Shown piece after piece: positions 28,813 through 38,255 of a DNA stretch of 64,000 nucleotides. The notes under the pieces were generated by a model, which worked only from the letters and a program-made list of their open reading frames with translations, did not search any database and was not told the origin of the DNA. Numbering within the stretch: position 1 is the stretch's first letter; each line of letters starts with the position of its first letter. Origin of the DNA: Citrobacter freundii (GTDB lineage: Bacteria > Pseudomonadota > Gammaproteobacteria > Enterobacterales > Enterobacteriaceae); NCBI RefSeq assembly GCF_011077955.1, contig NZ_JAALBX010000001.1:496001-560000 (forward strand), given 5' to 3'. The translations under genes were made by a program, and so were the position numbers.

Positions 28813-29092
28813 GTTATGAACGCTGGATGCAGCATGCTAAACCTGCCTGGTAAAAAGCCTATTTTTATTTTGTGATTACCATCAAAACAAGAATCCTGTT
28901 CTCCGAAAGCAAATACCAGAAGAAAAATATTATTCAATGCAGGGTATTATCCGAATTATTTTGCAAAGTTTTTCTCTGACGCCGCGCGTACTATTTCACC
29001 ATTCTAATGACTCGCCTGCAGATAACGTTCCCCACATCGCTATAAGGCGGAACGAAAAATAATAAACCCTACATATATCGAGCGAGAATTTT
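28813..29092. other. Promoter region of yhaO
   Basis: About 280 AT-rich bases containing no gene; it must hold the yhaO-yhaM promoter. No regulator site could be identified by eye. Confidence 0.4.
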
Positions 29093-30424
29093 ATGGAAAG
29101 CGTAACTAATAAGCGCGTAATACATTTAGCCGCTACTACAGCGACTCGGGCAGGGATGACCGAAAGCGAATGGCAGGAAGCGATCAAATTCGACAGTACT
29201 GACACCGGCTGGGTCATTATGAGTATCGGTATGGCAATTGGCGCCGGTATTGTTTTTCTCCCGGTGCAGGTCGGACTGATGGGCTTGTGGGTATTTTTGC
29301 TCTCATCGATTATCGGCTATCCGGCGATGTATTTATTTCAACGTCTGTTCATTAATACGCTGGCGGAATCGCCGGAGTGCAAAGATTATCCGGGCGTAAT
29401 CAGTGGTTATCTCGGCAAAAACTGGGGCATCCTGTTAGGCGCGCTTTATTTCGTGATGTTAGTCATCTGGATGTTTGTTTATTCCACCGCGATTACTAAC
29501 GACAGCGCCTCTTATCTGCATACGTTTGGCGTGACGGAAGGTTTGCTGTCAGAAAATCCGTTCTACGGCCTCGTATTAATCTGCATTCTGGTCGCCATCT
29601 CATCGCGCGGTGAGAAGCTGCTGTTTAAGATTTCAACCGGGATGGTGCTCACTAAACTGTTGGTGGTTGCCGCACTCGGTATTTCAATGATCGGCATGTG
29701 GCATTTATATAATATTGGCGCGTTACCGCCTCTGGGGCCGCTGGTAAAAAATGCGATTATCACGCTGCCTTTCACACTGACCTCTATTTTGTTTATTCAA
29801 ACCCTAAGCCCGATGGTTATTTCGTATCGTTCCCGCGAAAAATCCATTGAGGTGGCGCGTTATAAAGCGCTACGCGCCATGAACATCGCTTTTGTCATTC
29901 TGTTTGTCACCGTCTTTTTCTATGCCGTTTCTTTTACGCTTGCGATGGGCCATGAAGAAGCCGTGAAAGCGTACGAGCAGAATATTTCCGCGCTGGCCAT
30001 TGCCGCGCAGTTTATTAGTGGCGATGGCGCGGGCTGGGTTAAAGTCGTTAGCGTTATCCTGAATATTTTTGCTGTGATGACGGCCTTCTTTGGCGTCTAT
30101 CTTGGCTTTCGCGAAGCGACGCAGGGGATTGTGATGAATATTCTGCGCCGCAATATGCCTGCCGAGCGTATCAACGAAACGCTGGTTCAGCGCGGTATTA
30201 TGGTGTTCGCGATTTTACTGGCCTGGAGCGCAATCGCGCTTAACGCCCCCGTACTGAGCTTCACCTCAGTATGTAGCCCTATCTTCGGCATGGTGGGATG
30301 CCTAATCCCTGCCTGGCTGGTCTTAAAGGTGCCAGCGCTACACAAATATAAGGGGGTGTCGTTGTATTTGATTATCGTCACCGGCCTGCTGCTTTGTGTA
30401 TCCCCTTTCCTGGCTTTTTCCTGA
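29093..30424 (+). CDS. yhaO: Amino acid permease YhaO (CyuP/DlsT), serine/cysteine type
   Basis: A 443-residue inner-membrane transporter of the hydroxy/aromatic amino acid permease family, the same length as E. coli YhaO and with the same text (AGMTESEWQEAIKFDSTDTG, MAIGAGIVFLPVQVGLMG, SYRSREKSIEVARYKALRAM). About eleven membrane helices are visible. E. coli YhaO takes up cysteine and D-serine. It is followed after 24 bases by the cysteine desulfidase gene, so the pair imports and degrades cysteine, mainly in anaerobic conditions. In E. coli the pair lies elsewhere, not beside actP. Confidence 0.92.
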   Translation: MESVTNKRVIHLAATTATRAGMTESEWQEAIKFDSTDTGWVIMSIGMAIGAGIVFLPVQVGLMGLWVFLLSSIIGYPAMYLFQRLFINTLAESPECKDYPGVISGYLGKNWGILLGALYFVMLVIWMFVYSTAITNDSASYLHTFGVTEGLLSENPFYGLVLICILVAISSRGEKLLFKISTGMVLTKLLVVAALGISMIGMWHLYNIGALPPLGPLVKNAIITLPFTLTSILFIQTLSPMVISYRSREKSIEVARYKALRAMNIAFVILFVTVFFYAVSFTLAMGHEEAVKAYEQNISALAIAAQFISGDGAGWVKVVSVILNIFAVMTAFFGVYLGFREATQGIVMNILRRNMPAERINETLVQRGIMVFAILLAWSAIALNAPVLSFTSVCSPIFGMVGCLIPAWLVLKVPALHKYKGVSLYLIIVTGLLLCVSPFLAFS

Positions 30425-30448
30425 GTGCGTAATGTTAAGGTCGTCGTT

Positions 30449-31756
30449 ATGTCTGAAAGTAATTTAAATCCCTTATGGCAGCGTTTTATCCTCATCGTGA
30501 AGGAGGAAGTGAAACCGGCGCTGGGTTGTACGGAACCTGTTTCGCTGGCCTTAGCGGCAGCGGTTGCGGCATCACATCTCAATGGCGCGGTTGAGCGCAT
30601 TGAGGCCTGGGTTTCTCCCAATCTGATGAAAAACGGGATGGGGGTGACGATTCCTGGCACGGGGATGGTCGGCCTGCCTGTCGCGGCGGCACTTGGCGCA
30701 ATTGGCGGTGACGCCAACGCAGGGCTTGAGGTACTTAAAGGCGCGTCTGCCGGGGCGATTAGCGCTGCCAAAGCGATGCTGATGGCCGGTAACGTCTCGG
30801 TGAAGTTGCAAACGCCCTGCGACGACATTCTTTATTCCCGCGCCAAAGTGTACCGTGGCGATGCCTGGGCTTGTGTGACAATCGTAGGCGGGCATACCAA
30901 CATCGTGCGAATCGAAACCGACCGTGGCGTGGTGTTTACTCAGCACAACGCCCGCCCGGACGACGAGCAGGGCTCTCCGCTGGCGGTATTATCAAACACC
31001 TCTTTAAGAGCGATTCTGCAATTTGTTAACGCCGTGCCGTTTGAAGCCATTCGTTTTATTCTGGATGCCGCCAGGCTCAACGGCGCGTTATCTCAGGAAG
31101 GATTGCGTGGTTCATGGGGGTTACATATTGGCGCGACCCTGAAAAAACAGTGCTCCCGCGGCCTGCTGGCAAAAGACCTTTCAACGGAGATTGTGATCCG
31201 CACCAGCGCGGCGTCGGATGCACGCATGGGCGGCGCAACGTTACCGGCCATGAGTAATTCCGGCTCGGGCAATCAGGGGATCACGGCCACAGTCCCGGTG
31301 ATGGTGGTGGCAGAATACTTTAACGCGGATGATGAACGGTTAGCGCGTGCGCTTATGCTCTCACACCTGAGCGCTATCTATATTCATCATCAATTGCCGC
31401 GTTTATCGGCATTATGTGCCGCAACCACGGCGGCAATGGGTGCGGCGGCGGGCATGGCATGGTTGATACAAGGCGACTATGACACTATCGCGATGGCTAT
31501 CAGCAGCATGATTGGCGATGTCAGCGGAATGATTTGCGATGGCGCGTCTAACAGTTGCGCGATGAAAGTCTCCACCAGCGCATCCGCAGCCTGGAAAGCG
31601 GTACTCATGGCGCTGGACAATACAGCGGTCACAGGCAACGAAGGCATTGTGGCGCAAAACGTCGAGCAATCGATTTCAAACTTATGCGCGCTGGCATGTC
31701 ATTCCATGCAGCAAACCGATCGGCAGATTATCGAGATCATGGCGAATAAAGCCTGA
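30449..31756 (+). CDS. yhaM: L-cysteine desulfidase YhaM (CyuA, UPF0597 family)
   Basis: A 435-residue enzyme that breaks L-cysteine to pyruvate, ammonia and hydrogen sulfide. Conserved cysteines expected to hold an iron-sulfur cluster are visible: C27 in [11 protein letters not shown] and the later pair in [11 protein letters not shown]. Other family text includes [20 protein letters not shown] and [14 protein letters not shown]. The ATG at 30449 is chosen for its TAAGG site eight bases upstream and fit to the family length; the frame could extend to a GTG at 30425. It is co-transcribed with yhaO and ends at a clear terminator. Confidence 0.92.
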   Translation: MSESNLNPLWQRFILIVKEEVKPALGCTEPVSLALAAAVAASHLNGAVERIEAWVSPNLMKNGMGVTIPGTGMVGLPVAAALGAIGGDANAGLEVLKGASAGAISAAKAMLMAGNVSVKLQTPCDDILYSRAKVYRGDAWACVTIVGGHTNIVRIETDRGVVFTQHNARPDDEQGSPLAVLSNTSLRAILQFVNAVPFEAIRFILDAARLNGALSQEGLRGSWGLHIGATLKKQCSRGLLAKDLSTEIVIRTSAASDARMGGATLPAMSNSGSGNQGITATVPVMVVAEYFNADDERLARALMLSHLSAIYIHHQLPRLSALCAATTAAMGAAAGMAWLIQGDYDTIAMAISSMIGDVSGMICDGASNSCAMKVSTSASAAWKAVLMALDNTAVTGNEGIVAQNVEQSISNLCALACHSMQQTDRQIIEIMANKA

Positions 31757-31788
31757 TTATACCGGCTCACGCCGCATCGTTTACCGTC

Positions 31789-31819
31789 ACGCCCCGCCAA
31801 ATCTGCGCGGGGCGTTTTA
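31789..31819 (+). terminator. Terminator after yhaM
   Basis: Nine-base perfect stem (ACGCCCCGC and its complement) around a nine-base loop, with TTTTA following on the plus strand. Confidence 0.88.
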
Positions 31820-31937
31820 TATTCACCTCGCCATTCGTGTAGGTAAATTTTTACCACGACGCCAGCGCTTGATACCCCTCCCATTAACTTTTTAAAAAAC
31901 GTATACACTCAGAAAAAACCCCAGAAGATCGCGACCT

Positions 31938-32831
31938 ATGGACATCAAAACGCTGCGTTATTTTGTTGAAGTCGTCAGACAGCAAAGCTTCACCCGCGCG
32001 GCGCAAAATCTGTATGTGACGCAGCCGACCATTAGCAAAATGCTGCGCAATCTCGAAGAGGAACTGGCCTGTACGCTGTTGATTCGCGACGGGCGCAAGC
32101 TACTGCTGACAGATACCGGCCGCGTCGTCTATGAACGGGGCATCGCCATACTCGCCGAGTTTCGCCAACTGGAAGCTGAACTAAGCGATATTCACCATCT
32201 TGATAAAGGGATGCTGCGCCTCGGCATCCCGCCGATGGTCGGCATGCTGATGGCAGGACCGATTGGTTTATATCGCCAGCGTTATCCCGGAGTGGAACTT
32301 AAAATTTCCGAATTCGGCAGCCTTACCGTTCAGCAAGCGGTGATGAACGGCGAGCTGGATATGGCGATTACCGCGTTGCCGCTTGATGAGGAACAGGCTT
32401 TCTCGATCCTGCCCTTATTCAGCCATCCGCTGTACGTACTGGCACCGCGTTCCGGCGAATGGGTGCAGCGCGATTACATTGAACCAAAAGCCCTCGCGGC
32501 CCACCCGCTGTTACTCTATAACGACGATTTCGCTCTGAGTCGCCAGCTTATGCAATTGTTTGCGACGCAGGGCATAAACCCGTCTGTCGCGGTACGAAGC
32601 GGCCAGTGGGATTTTTTGGCGGCAATGGTGCAGGCGGGCGTCGGGATTGCCATTTTACCGGAACCTGTCTGCCGAAAACTGGATAAGACGATTTTGAGAT
32701 GGATACCGCTGCGCAGTCCCTTGCGTTGGGAACTGGGCATGATATGGCGCGAAAGCGTTTATCTTTCCCATAGCGCGCAGGCCTGGCTGCGCTGCTGTAA
32801 AGAGTTCTGGCCAGCCAGCGCTGGCCGGTAA
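31938..32831 (+). CDS. LysR-family transcriptional regulator, target unknown
   Basis: A 297-residue LysR regulator. The N-terminal helix-turn-helix reads MDIKTLRYFVEVVRQQSFTR and AAQNLYVTQPTISKMLRNLE; the effector domain follows with LGIPPMVGMLMAGPI and QAGVGIAILPEPVCRKL. It is transcribed in the same direction as yhaO-yhaM but beyond their terminator, and its stop is only three bases from the convergent yjcE. E. coli cyuPA is controlled by a different family (CyuR, Lrp-like), so regulation of yhaO-yhaM by this protein is possible but unproven. Confidence 0.88.
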   Translation: MDIKTLRYFVEVVRQQSFTRAAQNLYVTQPTISKMLRNLEEELACTLLIRDGRKLLLTDTGRVVYERGIAILAEFRQLEAELSDIHHLDKGMLRLGIPPMVGMLMAGPIGLYRQRYPGVELKISEFGSLTVQQAVMNGELDMAITALPLDEEQAFSILPLFSHPLYVLAPRSGEWVQRDYIEPKALAAHPLLLYNDDFALSRQLMQLFATQGINPSVAVRSGQWDFLAAMVQAGVGIAILPEPVCRKLDKTILRWIPLRSPLRWELGMIWRESVYLSHSAQAWLRCCKEFWPASAGR

Positions 32832-32834
32832 AGG

Positions 32835-34481
32835 TTAGTGTTTTTCGATGAGCAGCGCTTCCAGCAAATCAAGCTCATGCAGCAGCTTTTGCAGCGTATC
32901 GTTGCTGATTTGCTGGGTTGCGCGCAGATGGTAAAGCTCAGCGCGCTCTGAACGCAGCGCCGCCAGACGAAAACGCCGCTCCAGATTCTCTTCAAGGGCG
33001 CTGTTTTCCGCATCGCTTCGCCCGTCAGCCCTGCGGCGCAAATTACCAATGACGCGCGCGCTCACCTCTTTAAGCAGTTGATTATCGATGTTTTCATTTA
33101 CGTCCGTCGCCATGCGTTCCTCTTTTTTCTTAATCGCAACCATCGCAACCTCAGCGGCCACCGAACGCGCCAGACGCTCTTCTTCACGTGCTTTCGCCTG
33201 GTCGGTGACTTCCACATGCTGAAGCAGGATCGGCAGCATAATTACGCCCACCAGCAGCGAAACCAGGATCACGCCCGTTGCCAGAAAAATGAGTTCATAA
33301 CGCGCCGGGAATGGCGTTCCATTGGCGAGAAAAAGTGGAATGGAGAGCACACCTGCGAGAGTGATCGCGCCGCGCACCCCCGCAAAAGACGCTATCAACA
33401 AATCGCGAGTTTCCCAAAAACCAAACTCCATCGGTTTTTTCTTCAGGAAGCGGCGGCTGAAATGCTTCATGACCCACAACCACGCGAAACGCACCAGAAT
33501 CAGCGCGAAGTAAATGAGGAAAATATCGAGACAAAGCATCCACACTTCAACATTCGGATCTGCTTTTGCGGTAGTCAGCGAGGTTTCCAGAATGCCCGGC
33601 ATTTGCAGGCCCAACATCAGGAATACCATTCCGTTAAACACAAATTCCAGCATCGACCAGACGCTGTTTGCGCGCAGTCGCATGGCCAGCGGCGCAGAAC
33701 GCATCACACCTGAACGGGTGATCGTCATACCCGCGGCGACGGCCGCCAGAATGCCCGACACGCCAATGTGTTCGGCAATCAAATAAGAGGCGAACGGCAG
33801 CAGGAATAGCAGAACGATTTGCGTGGCGGGTTCATCGCCGCCCCAGCGGCTCAACCAGCGTAAAGAGCGGCCATACAGCCAGCTCACGGCGATACCTGCC
33901 AGTAAGCCACCAATCGCCACTTTGAAAAATTCCACCGTCGCGCCGCCCACGGTAAAGACCATGGTGCCCATCGCCACGGCAACGGCAAACTTCAGGGCTA
34001 CCAGGCCGGACGCGTCGTTCATCAACGCCTCGCCTTGTAAAATGCCCATAATTTTTTTCGGGATTCGCCCCTCGCCGACAATACCGGACAAGGCCACCGC
34101 ATCCGTTGGAGAAAGCACGGCTGCCAGCGCGAACGCCGGGATCAACGGAATGCCGGGCACCATCCAGTAAATCAGGAAGCCGATACCCACGACGGTAACG
34201 AGAACCAGCGCCAGCGCCAGGCCGATAATTTCCCGGCCATGATCGAGGAACTCCCGGGTCGGCGTTTTCCAGCCATCAGCAAACAGCAGCGGCGGGATAA
34301 ACAACACCAGAAACAGTTCTGGATTGAAGTCCACGTGCAAACCGAAGGTGGGCCAGGCGAGTAAGGCGCCAATGGCGATTTGCATTAACGGGAGAGGGAT
34401 CTGGAAAGGAAGTACCCGGGTTGCCACCCCGGAGAGTGAAACCACAAGGGTCATGATGAGAATGGTAAAGAAGATTTCCAT
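32835..34481 (-). CDS. yjcE: Cation/proton antiporter YjcE (CPA1 family)
   Basis: A 548-residue inner-membrane antiporter of the CPA1 (NhaP-like) family, matching the E. coli YjcE length. About twelve membrane helices span residues 1-400, including the transport core texts AAVLSPTDAVALSGIVGEG, GEALMNDASGLVALKFAVA and FAGVRGAITLAGVLSIPLFL. A soluble, highly charged C-terminal tail of about 140 residues follows (VIGNLRRRADGRSDAE), probably regulatory. It likely exchanges Na+ or K+ for protons. The transcript is separate from the neighbouring ghxP. Confidence 0.94.
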   Translation of the reverse strand: MEIFFTILIMTLVVSLSGVATRVLPFQIPLPLMQIAIGALLAWPTFGLHVDFNPELFLVLFIPPLLFADGWKTPTREFLDHGREIIGLALALVLVTVVGIGFLIYWMVPGIPLIPAFALAAVLSPTDAVALSGIVGEGRIPKKIMGILQGEALMNDASGLVALKFAVAVAMGTMVFTVGGATVEFFKVAIGGLLAGIAVSWLYGRSLRWLSRWGGDEPATQIVLLFLLPFASYLIAEHIGVSGILAAVAAGMTITRSGVMRSAPLAMRLRANSVWSMLEFVFNGMVFLMLGLQMPGILETSLTTAKADPNVEVWMLCLDIFLIYFALILVRFAWLWVMKHFSRRFLKKKPMEFGFWETRDLLIASFAGVRGAITLAGVLSIPLFLANGTPFPARYELIFLATGVILVSLLVGVIMLPILLQHVEVTDQAKAREEERLARSVAAEVAMVAIKKKEERMATDVNENIDNQLLKEVSARVIGNLRRRADGRSDAENSALEENLERRFRLAALRSERAELYHLRATQQISNDTLQKLLHELDLLEALLIEKH

Positions 34482-34572
34482 GCTGTCCTTTAATACGGTG
34501 TTGCCTGTCTGAATCGAAACTCCTCTGATAATAGAACATTGAAGCCAGCAAAAAGGAAACAGGATGTGCCTT

Positions 34573-34603
34573 AAAAACGAAACGGGCCGAATTCGGCCCG
34601 TTT
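34573..34603 (-). terminator. Terminator after ghxP
   Basis: Ten-base perfect stem (AAACGGGCCG and its complement) closed by AATT, at 34580-34603; on the minus strand a T-rich tail follows. It lies just after the ghxP stop codon. Confidence 0.88.
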
Positions 34604-34620
34604 ATCAGAATACGCGGTGA

Positions 34621-35967
34621 TTAAATCGCCCAGCCGCCTGCGTAGAACGCCACTAACGCAATGGCGATAATCACAGTACCGATGTTGAGCTTACGCCATT
34701 CACCCGATACCAGACGACCGATTACCAGCGATGCGAAGCCAATCATAATGCCTGTCACAATGTTACAGGTCAGCACGATAAACACGGCGGTAATAAGCCC
34801 GGACATGGCGTCAACGAAATCCGCAAAGTCGATTTTCGCCACGTTGCTCAGCATCAGAAGGCCCACATACATCAGCGCAGGCGCGGTGGCGTAAGCCGGT
34901 ACCAGATAAGAGAGCGGCGACAGGAACAGGATCAGCAAGAACAGCACGCCGACAGTTATCGCCGTCAGGCCCGTTTTACCGCCCGCTGCGGTACCCGCTG
35001 CGGATTCGATATACACTGCGGCTGGCGCGGCGCCCACCAGACCTGAGAAGACGCTGCTCAGGGAGTCGGTGGTCAGCGCTTTGCCGCCATCAATAATTTG
35101 CCCGTCTTTATCGAGCAGATTCGCCTGACCGGCGACTGCGCGGATAGTACCGGTCGCGTCGAATACCGCCGTCATTACCAACGCCAGTACGCTTGGGATA
35201 ACCACCGGGTTCAGCGCGCCCATGATGTCCAGGCTGCCAATCAGCGAGTTGCCATTCTCGTCGCTCAGGGACGGCATGGCGAACAGACCGGTAAACTTCA
35301 CGTTGGGATCGAAAATCAGGCCAATGACAGAAACGCCGATGATAGTCAGCAGAATGCCGCCCGGCACTTTCAGTTTTTCAAGACCGATAATTACCGCCAG
35401 CCCAATCAGCGACATAATAACCGGGAAGCTCGCAAAGTGACCGAGCGCTACCGGCAAGCCATCCAGCGGGTTTTTAATTACCAGGCCGACACCGTTCGCC
35501 GCGATCAGTAGCAGGAACAAACCGATACCAATACCCGTGCCGTGCGCAATGCCCTGCGGCAGATTACGCAGGATCCAGCTACGGATGCCGGTCGCGGAGA
35601 TAATGGTGAACAGCACGCCCATCAGGAATACCGCGCCTAATGCGACCGGTACGCTGATATGCTGGCCCAACACCAGGCTGAAGGCGGTAAACGCGGTTAA
35701 CGAAATGGCACACCCTATCGCCAGCGGCAGGTTTGCCCACAGGCCCATCAGCAGTGAACCTAAACCCGCAACCAGACAGGTTGCGACAAACACGGCGGCT
35801 GGCGGAAAGCCTGCTTTACCCAGCATGCCCGGAACCACGATAACGGAATACACCATGGCCAAAAAGGTGGTGAGACCGGCAACGATTTCCTGACGAACGG
35901 TACTGCCACGGGCAGAAATCTTAAACCAGGCATCAAGCGAGCCGGTACGCGCAGATGGCGTAGACAT
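34621..35967 (-). CDS. ghxP: Guanine/hypoxanthine permease GhxP (YjcD)
   Basis: A 448-residue purine base:proton symporter of the AzgA-like NCS2 branch, matching E. coli GhxP in text and length from the ATG at 35967 (MSTPSARTG). Conserved segments include [39 protein letters not shown] and [25 protein letters not shown] lies eight bases upstream. A longer frame to 36078 adds 37 unrelated residues and is not the start. PurR-like boxes lie upstream, consistent with known PurR control of this gene in E. coli. Confidence 0.95.
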   Translation of the reverse strand: MSTPSARTGSLDAWFKISARGSTVRQEIVAGLTTFLAMVYSVIVVPGMLGKAGFPPAAVFVATCLVAGLGSLLMGLWANLPLAIGCAISLTAFTAFSLVLGQHISVPVALGAVFLMGVLFTIISATGIRSWILRNLPQGIAHGTGIGIGLFLLLIAANGVGLVIKNPLDGLPVALGHFASFPVIMSLIGLAVIIGLEKLKVPGGILLTIIGVSVIGLIFDPNVKFTGLFAMPSLSDENGNSLIGSLDIMGALNPVVIPSVLALVMTAVFDATGTIRAVAGQANLLDKDGQIIDGGKALTTDSLSSVFSGLVGAAPAAVYIESAAGTAAGGKTGLTAITVGVLFLLILFLSPLSYLVPAYATAPALMYVGLLMLSNVAKIDFADFVDAMSGLITAVFIVLTCNIVTGIMIGFASLVIGRLVSGEWRKLNIGTVIIAIALVAFYAGGWAI

Positions 35968-36379
35968 AGAAACATCCCCTGAGAATTTTATTGCTCTCCT
36001 ACTTCGCCTGGCAGAGGCGGAAGCCTTTCTGGCCGACGGCGTATTCAGAGCGTTATGATTTCTGTGCGTGGTGGACAACCCGCTGCCAGTTAAACGTCAG
36101 ATCCCTGTGCTCAATGAGTGACAAACCGGAGAGGTCACAATAAGCAAACGTTTAACTCCACGCATAGAATACGGTGCGAAAATTTAAGGCAAACGATTAT
36201 CCTGCCTTCTGACGGGGATTTTCAACTTAACTTTGCCAGTTTTGGCGAAAAAAAGACGCAGGTGGCGATTTCTTCAGCGACGAATGCGCAAACGTTATCG
36301 TCGATGCGCAAAGCCATAACAAATTTCGCTCAATTTTACGAGAGTCTGTTATGACGATGCATAAATGATCGATGTTTTC
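35968..36379. other. Region between ghxP and the GST gene
   Basis: About 410 bases with no gene. It contains three PurR-like sequences upstream of ghxP and is otherwise unremarkable. The GST gene ends into it without an evident terminator. Confidence 0.5.
36142..36157. promoter_or_regulatory. Candidate PurR operator upstream of ghxP
   Basis: The ten-base core GCAAACGTTT (36144-36153) matches the centre of the PurR consensus ACGCAAACGTTTGCGT exactly. Two nearby near-copies, GCAAACGATT (36189-36198) and GCAAACGTTA (36288-36297), each differ at one base. PurR repression of ghxP is known in E. coli. Confidence 0.6.
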
Positions 36380-37048
36380 TTACGCACCGGGGAGCGAGAA
36401 AGGTCCGCCTTTAGTGATGGCGCGCTGCCAGGCCGGTCGCTGCTCAAAACGTTGTTTCCAGCGCGTCAGGTTAGGCAGATTATCCATCCCCCCTCGTGCC
36501 AGCAGGGCGATCACCGGAAAACTCATTTGGATATCCGCCATGCTAAAACGATCCCCTGCAAACCACTCCCGGCCATTCAGGGATTGCTCAATAAATTGCG
36601 CGTGGGTGGCGAGCTGTTTATTCAAAAAACGCTTTTGCACGCCCTGCCCGACCAGTTTGCCAACGGTGCGAAAACCCAACGGCACTGGCGCTTTACCAAG
36701 ACTGCCAAATACCAGTTTCATTAACAGTAACGGCATCAACGAGCCTTCCGCATAGTGCAGCCAGAAACGGTAATCGATTTTCCCCTGCGCATCTGCAAGC
36801 TTGAACTGCCCCTGCGTGTCATAGGTTTCCTGCAAATATTCAAGGATAGCGCCGGACTCCGCCAGGACGAACCCGTCATCTTCGAGCACCGGAGATTTGC
36901 CGAGGGGGTGCACTTTTTTAAGCGCAGGCGGTGCCATCATGGTGGGTTCACGCTGATAACGAACAATCTGATAGGGCAAATTCATTTCTTCCAGTGCGCA
37001 AAGAATACGCTGGGAGCGGGAATTGTTCAGGTGATGCACAGTAAGCAT
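36380..37048 (-). CDS. Glutathione S-transferase family protein
   Basis: A 222-residue cytoplasmic protein with the GST layout: N-terminal thioredoxin-like domain with the glutathione-site text HHLNNSRSQRILCALEEMNL, GKSPVLEDDG and AESGAILEYL, then a helical C-terminal domain with the conserved FSMADIQMSFP. The active residue is probably one of the serines near position 10. Salmonella carries a similar gene at this place beside soxR, which E. coli K-12 lacks; that is from memory. The substrate is unknown. The ribosome site (GAGA) is weak. Confidence 0.88.
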   Translation of the reverse strand: MLTVHHLNNSRSQRILCALEEMNLPYQIVRYQREPTMMAPPALKKVHPLGKSPVLEDDGFVLAESGAILEYLQETYDTQGQFKLADAQGKIDYRFWLHYAEGSLMPLLLMKLVFGSLGKAPVPLGFRTVGKLVGQGVQKRFLNKQLATHAQFIEQSLNGREWFAGDRFSMADIQMSFPVIALLARGGMDNLPNLTRWKQRFEQRPAWQRAITKGGPFSLPGA

Positions 37049-37171
37049 GGCAAATTCTCATCGCAAAGTAGTTAATTTAACTATAGAAAATTGCGGCAAT
37101 TTGTCGCAAAAGTTAGTGCAAAAAAACGCCACCCTCGCTGGAAGAAACCCGGCTCCGCGATATAATTACAG

Positions 37172-37316
37172 TATCGGTGCAGACCGGAACCTCCTGAGAA
37201 ACGACGATTGAGGGGCACCGACGTCGGGGGAAACCCTCCCGTGTGTAAGCGGGATAGTGATAAAGACAAAGACCGGAACAAAAACTAAAGCGCCGCAGTT
37301 GGCGCTTTAGTTTTTT
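37172..37316 (+). ncRNA. sraL: Small RNA SraL (RyjA)
   Basis: The stretch beside soxR, on the opposite strand, has a TATAAT -10 element (37161-37166), a structured GC-rich body and a strong terminator ending at about 37316. That gives a transcript of about 144 bases, the known length of SraL, which lies in this position in E. coli and Salmonella. SraL is a stationary-phase (RpoS-dependent) small RNA; in Salmonella it acts on tig and rho mRNAs. Identity is inferred from position, size and signals, not from an alignment. Confidence 0.7.
37280..37316. terminator. Bidirectional terminator shared by soxR and SraL
   Basis: A 15-base perfect inverted repeat (arm AAAAACTAAAGCGCC, 37280-37294 with 37301-37315) around a six-base loop, with T-runs on both strands. 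It abuts the soxR stop and ends the SraL transcript. Confidence 0.9.
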
Positions 37317-37779
37317 AAGACTCATTTTCCTCAAGCAGACGCGCTCCGGTCCCCTCTTCACCCAACCGGTCCTCCGGGTTACGCAATGGGCAATCACTTC
37401 GCGATAAACAACCACAACCAATACACCCTTCTAAATCATCGCGCAGTGAGGTTAATGTCTGGATCCGTCGGTCCAACTCCTCACGCCAGCGTAATGAAAG
37501 CTGCTGCCACTCTTTCGCGCTTAACGTATGTCCCTCTGGAAGTACGCTTAACGCTTCATGGATTGTGGCAAGAGGAATGCCGATACGCTGCGCGATTTTT
37601 ATGATCGCGACATATCGCAGCACATCACGCTTATATCTTCGTTGGTTCCCCGCATTACGGGTACTTTTTATGAGTCCTTTACTCTCATAAAAGTGCAGCG
37701 CAGATACCGCAACGCCACTACGCTTCGCGACTTCGCCTGGCGTCAGAAAAGGTTTAATTCGCGGTTTTTTCTTTTCCAT
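37315..37779 (-). CDS. soxR: Redox-sensing transcriptional activator SoxR
   Basis: SoxR is a MerR-family sensor of redox-cycling agents and superoxide; its oxidised [2Fe-2S] cluster twists the soxS promoter into an active form. The 154-residue protein has the N-terminal winged helix ([20 protein letters not shown]), a dimerisation helix and the cluster ligands C119, C122, C124 and C130 in the pattern CIGCGC then C. Length is identical to E. coli SoxR. It is divergent from soxS, and the two share the SoxR palindrome. Confidence 0.98.
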   Translation of the reverse strand: MEKKKPRIKPFLTPGEVAKRSGVAVSALHFYESKGLIKSTRNAGNQRRYKRDVLRYVAIIKIAQRIGIPLATIHEALSVLPEGHTLSAKEWQQLSLRWREELDRRIQTLTSLRDDLEGCIGCGCLSRSDCPLRNPEDRLGEEGTGARLLEENES

Positions 37780-37784
37780 AACGC

Positions 37785-37815
37785 TTTACCTCAAGTTAAC
37801 TTGAGGAATTATACT
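37785..37815 (+). promoter_or_regulatory. soxS promoter with SoxR operator
   Basis: The 18-base perfect palindrome CCTCAAGTTAACTTGAGG (37789-37806) lies between a -35 element TTTACC (37785-37790) and a -10 element TATACT (37810-37815). The spacer is 19 bases, the overlong distance typical of MerR-family activation. Confidence 0.95.
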
Positions 37816-37862
37816 CGCCGCCAATTAGAACGACTATCGATAACTTTTGATGAGGGGCGCTT

Positions 37863-38255
37863 ATGTCACATCCGGAAATCATCAGCACACTGATAGAATG
37901 GATCGATGAGCATATAGACCAGCCGATGAATATCGACGTAGTGGCGAAAAAATCCGGCTATTCGAAGTGGTACTTACAGCGAATGTTTCGTAGCGTGATG
38001 CGTCAGTCGCTTGGCGAGTATATTCGTCAACGACGACTTTCAATGGCGGCAGAAGCGCTGCGTAGCACGCGGCGGCCTATCTTTGATATCGCGATGGATC
38101 ATGGGTATGTATCACAGCAGACATTTTCACGCGTTTTTCGCCGCGAGTATGATATTACCCCTACCGACTATCGCCTTCAGACCAGAGTGGCAGGGTTAGC
38201 CTCACGTAATAACGCTTTAACTTCAGGCTCGTACAACCAGCTTATCAGGTCATGA
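37863..38255 (+). CDS. soxS: AraC-family superoxide regulon activator SoxS, with C-terminal extension
   Basis: SoxS activates the superoxide and multidrug resistance regulon. Residues 1-106 match the 107-residue E. coli protein closely, with both helix-turn-helix units (NIDVVAKKSGYSKWYLQRMF and DIAMDHGYVSQQTFSRVFRR). Where E. coli ends in YRHRL, this frame continues for about 23 further residues (TRVAGLASRNNALTSGSYNQ and a short end) to 130. The extension has no known motif and overlaps the 3' end of the convergent pdeC gene by 79 bases. GAGGGG precedes the ATG. Core identity is certain; the extension is unusual and could alter stability, since SoxS is a protease target. Confidence 0.95.
   Translation: MSHPEIISTLIEWIDEHIDQPMNIDVVAKKSGYSKWYLQRMFRSVMRQSLGEYIRQRRLSMAAEALRSTRRPIFDIAMDHGYVSQQTFSRVFRREYDITPTDYRLQTRVAGLASRNNALTSGSYNQLIRS

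Noticed and set aside
33078-33713. 211-codon plus-strand frame opposite yjcE
   Set aside because: Antisense shadow of a conserved antiporter, with an H/R/Q-rich composition.
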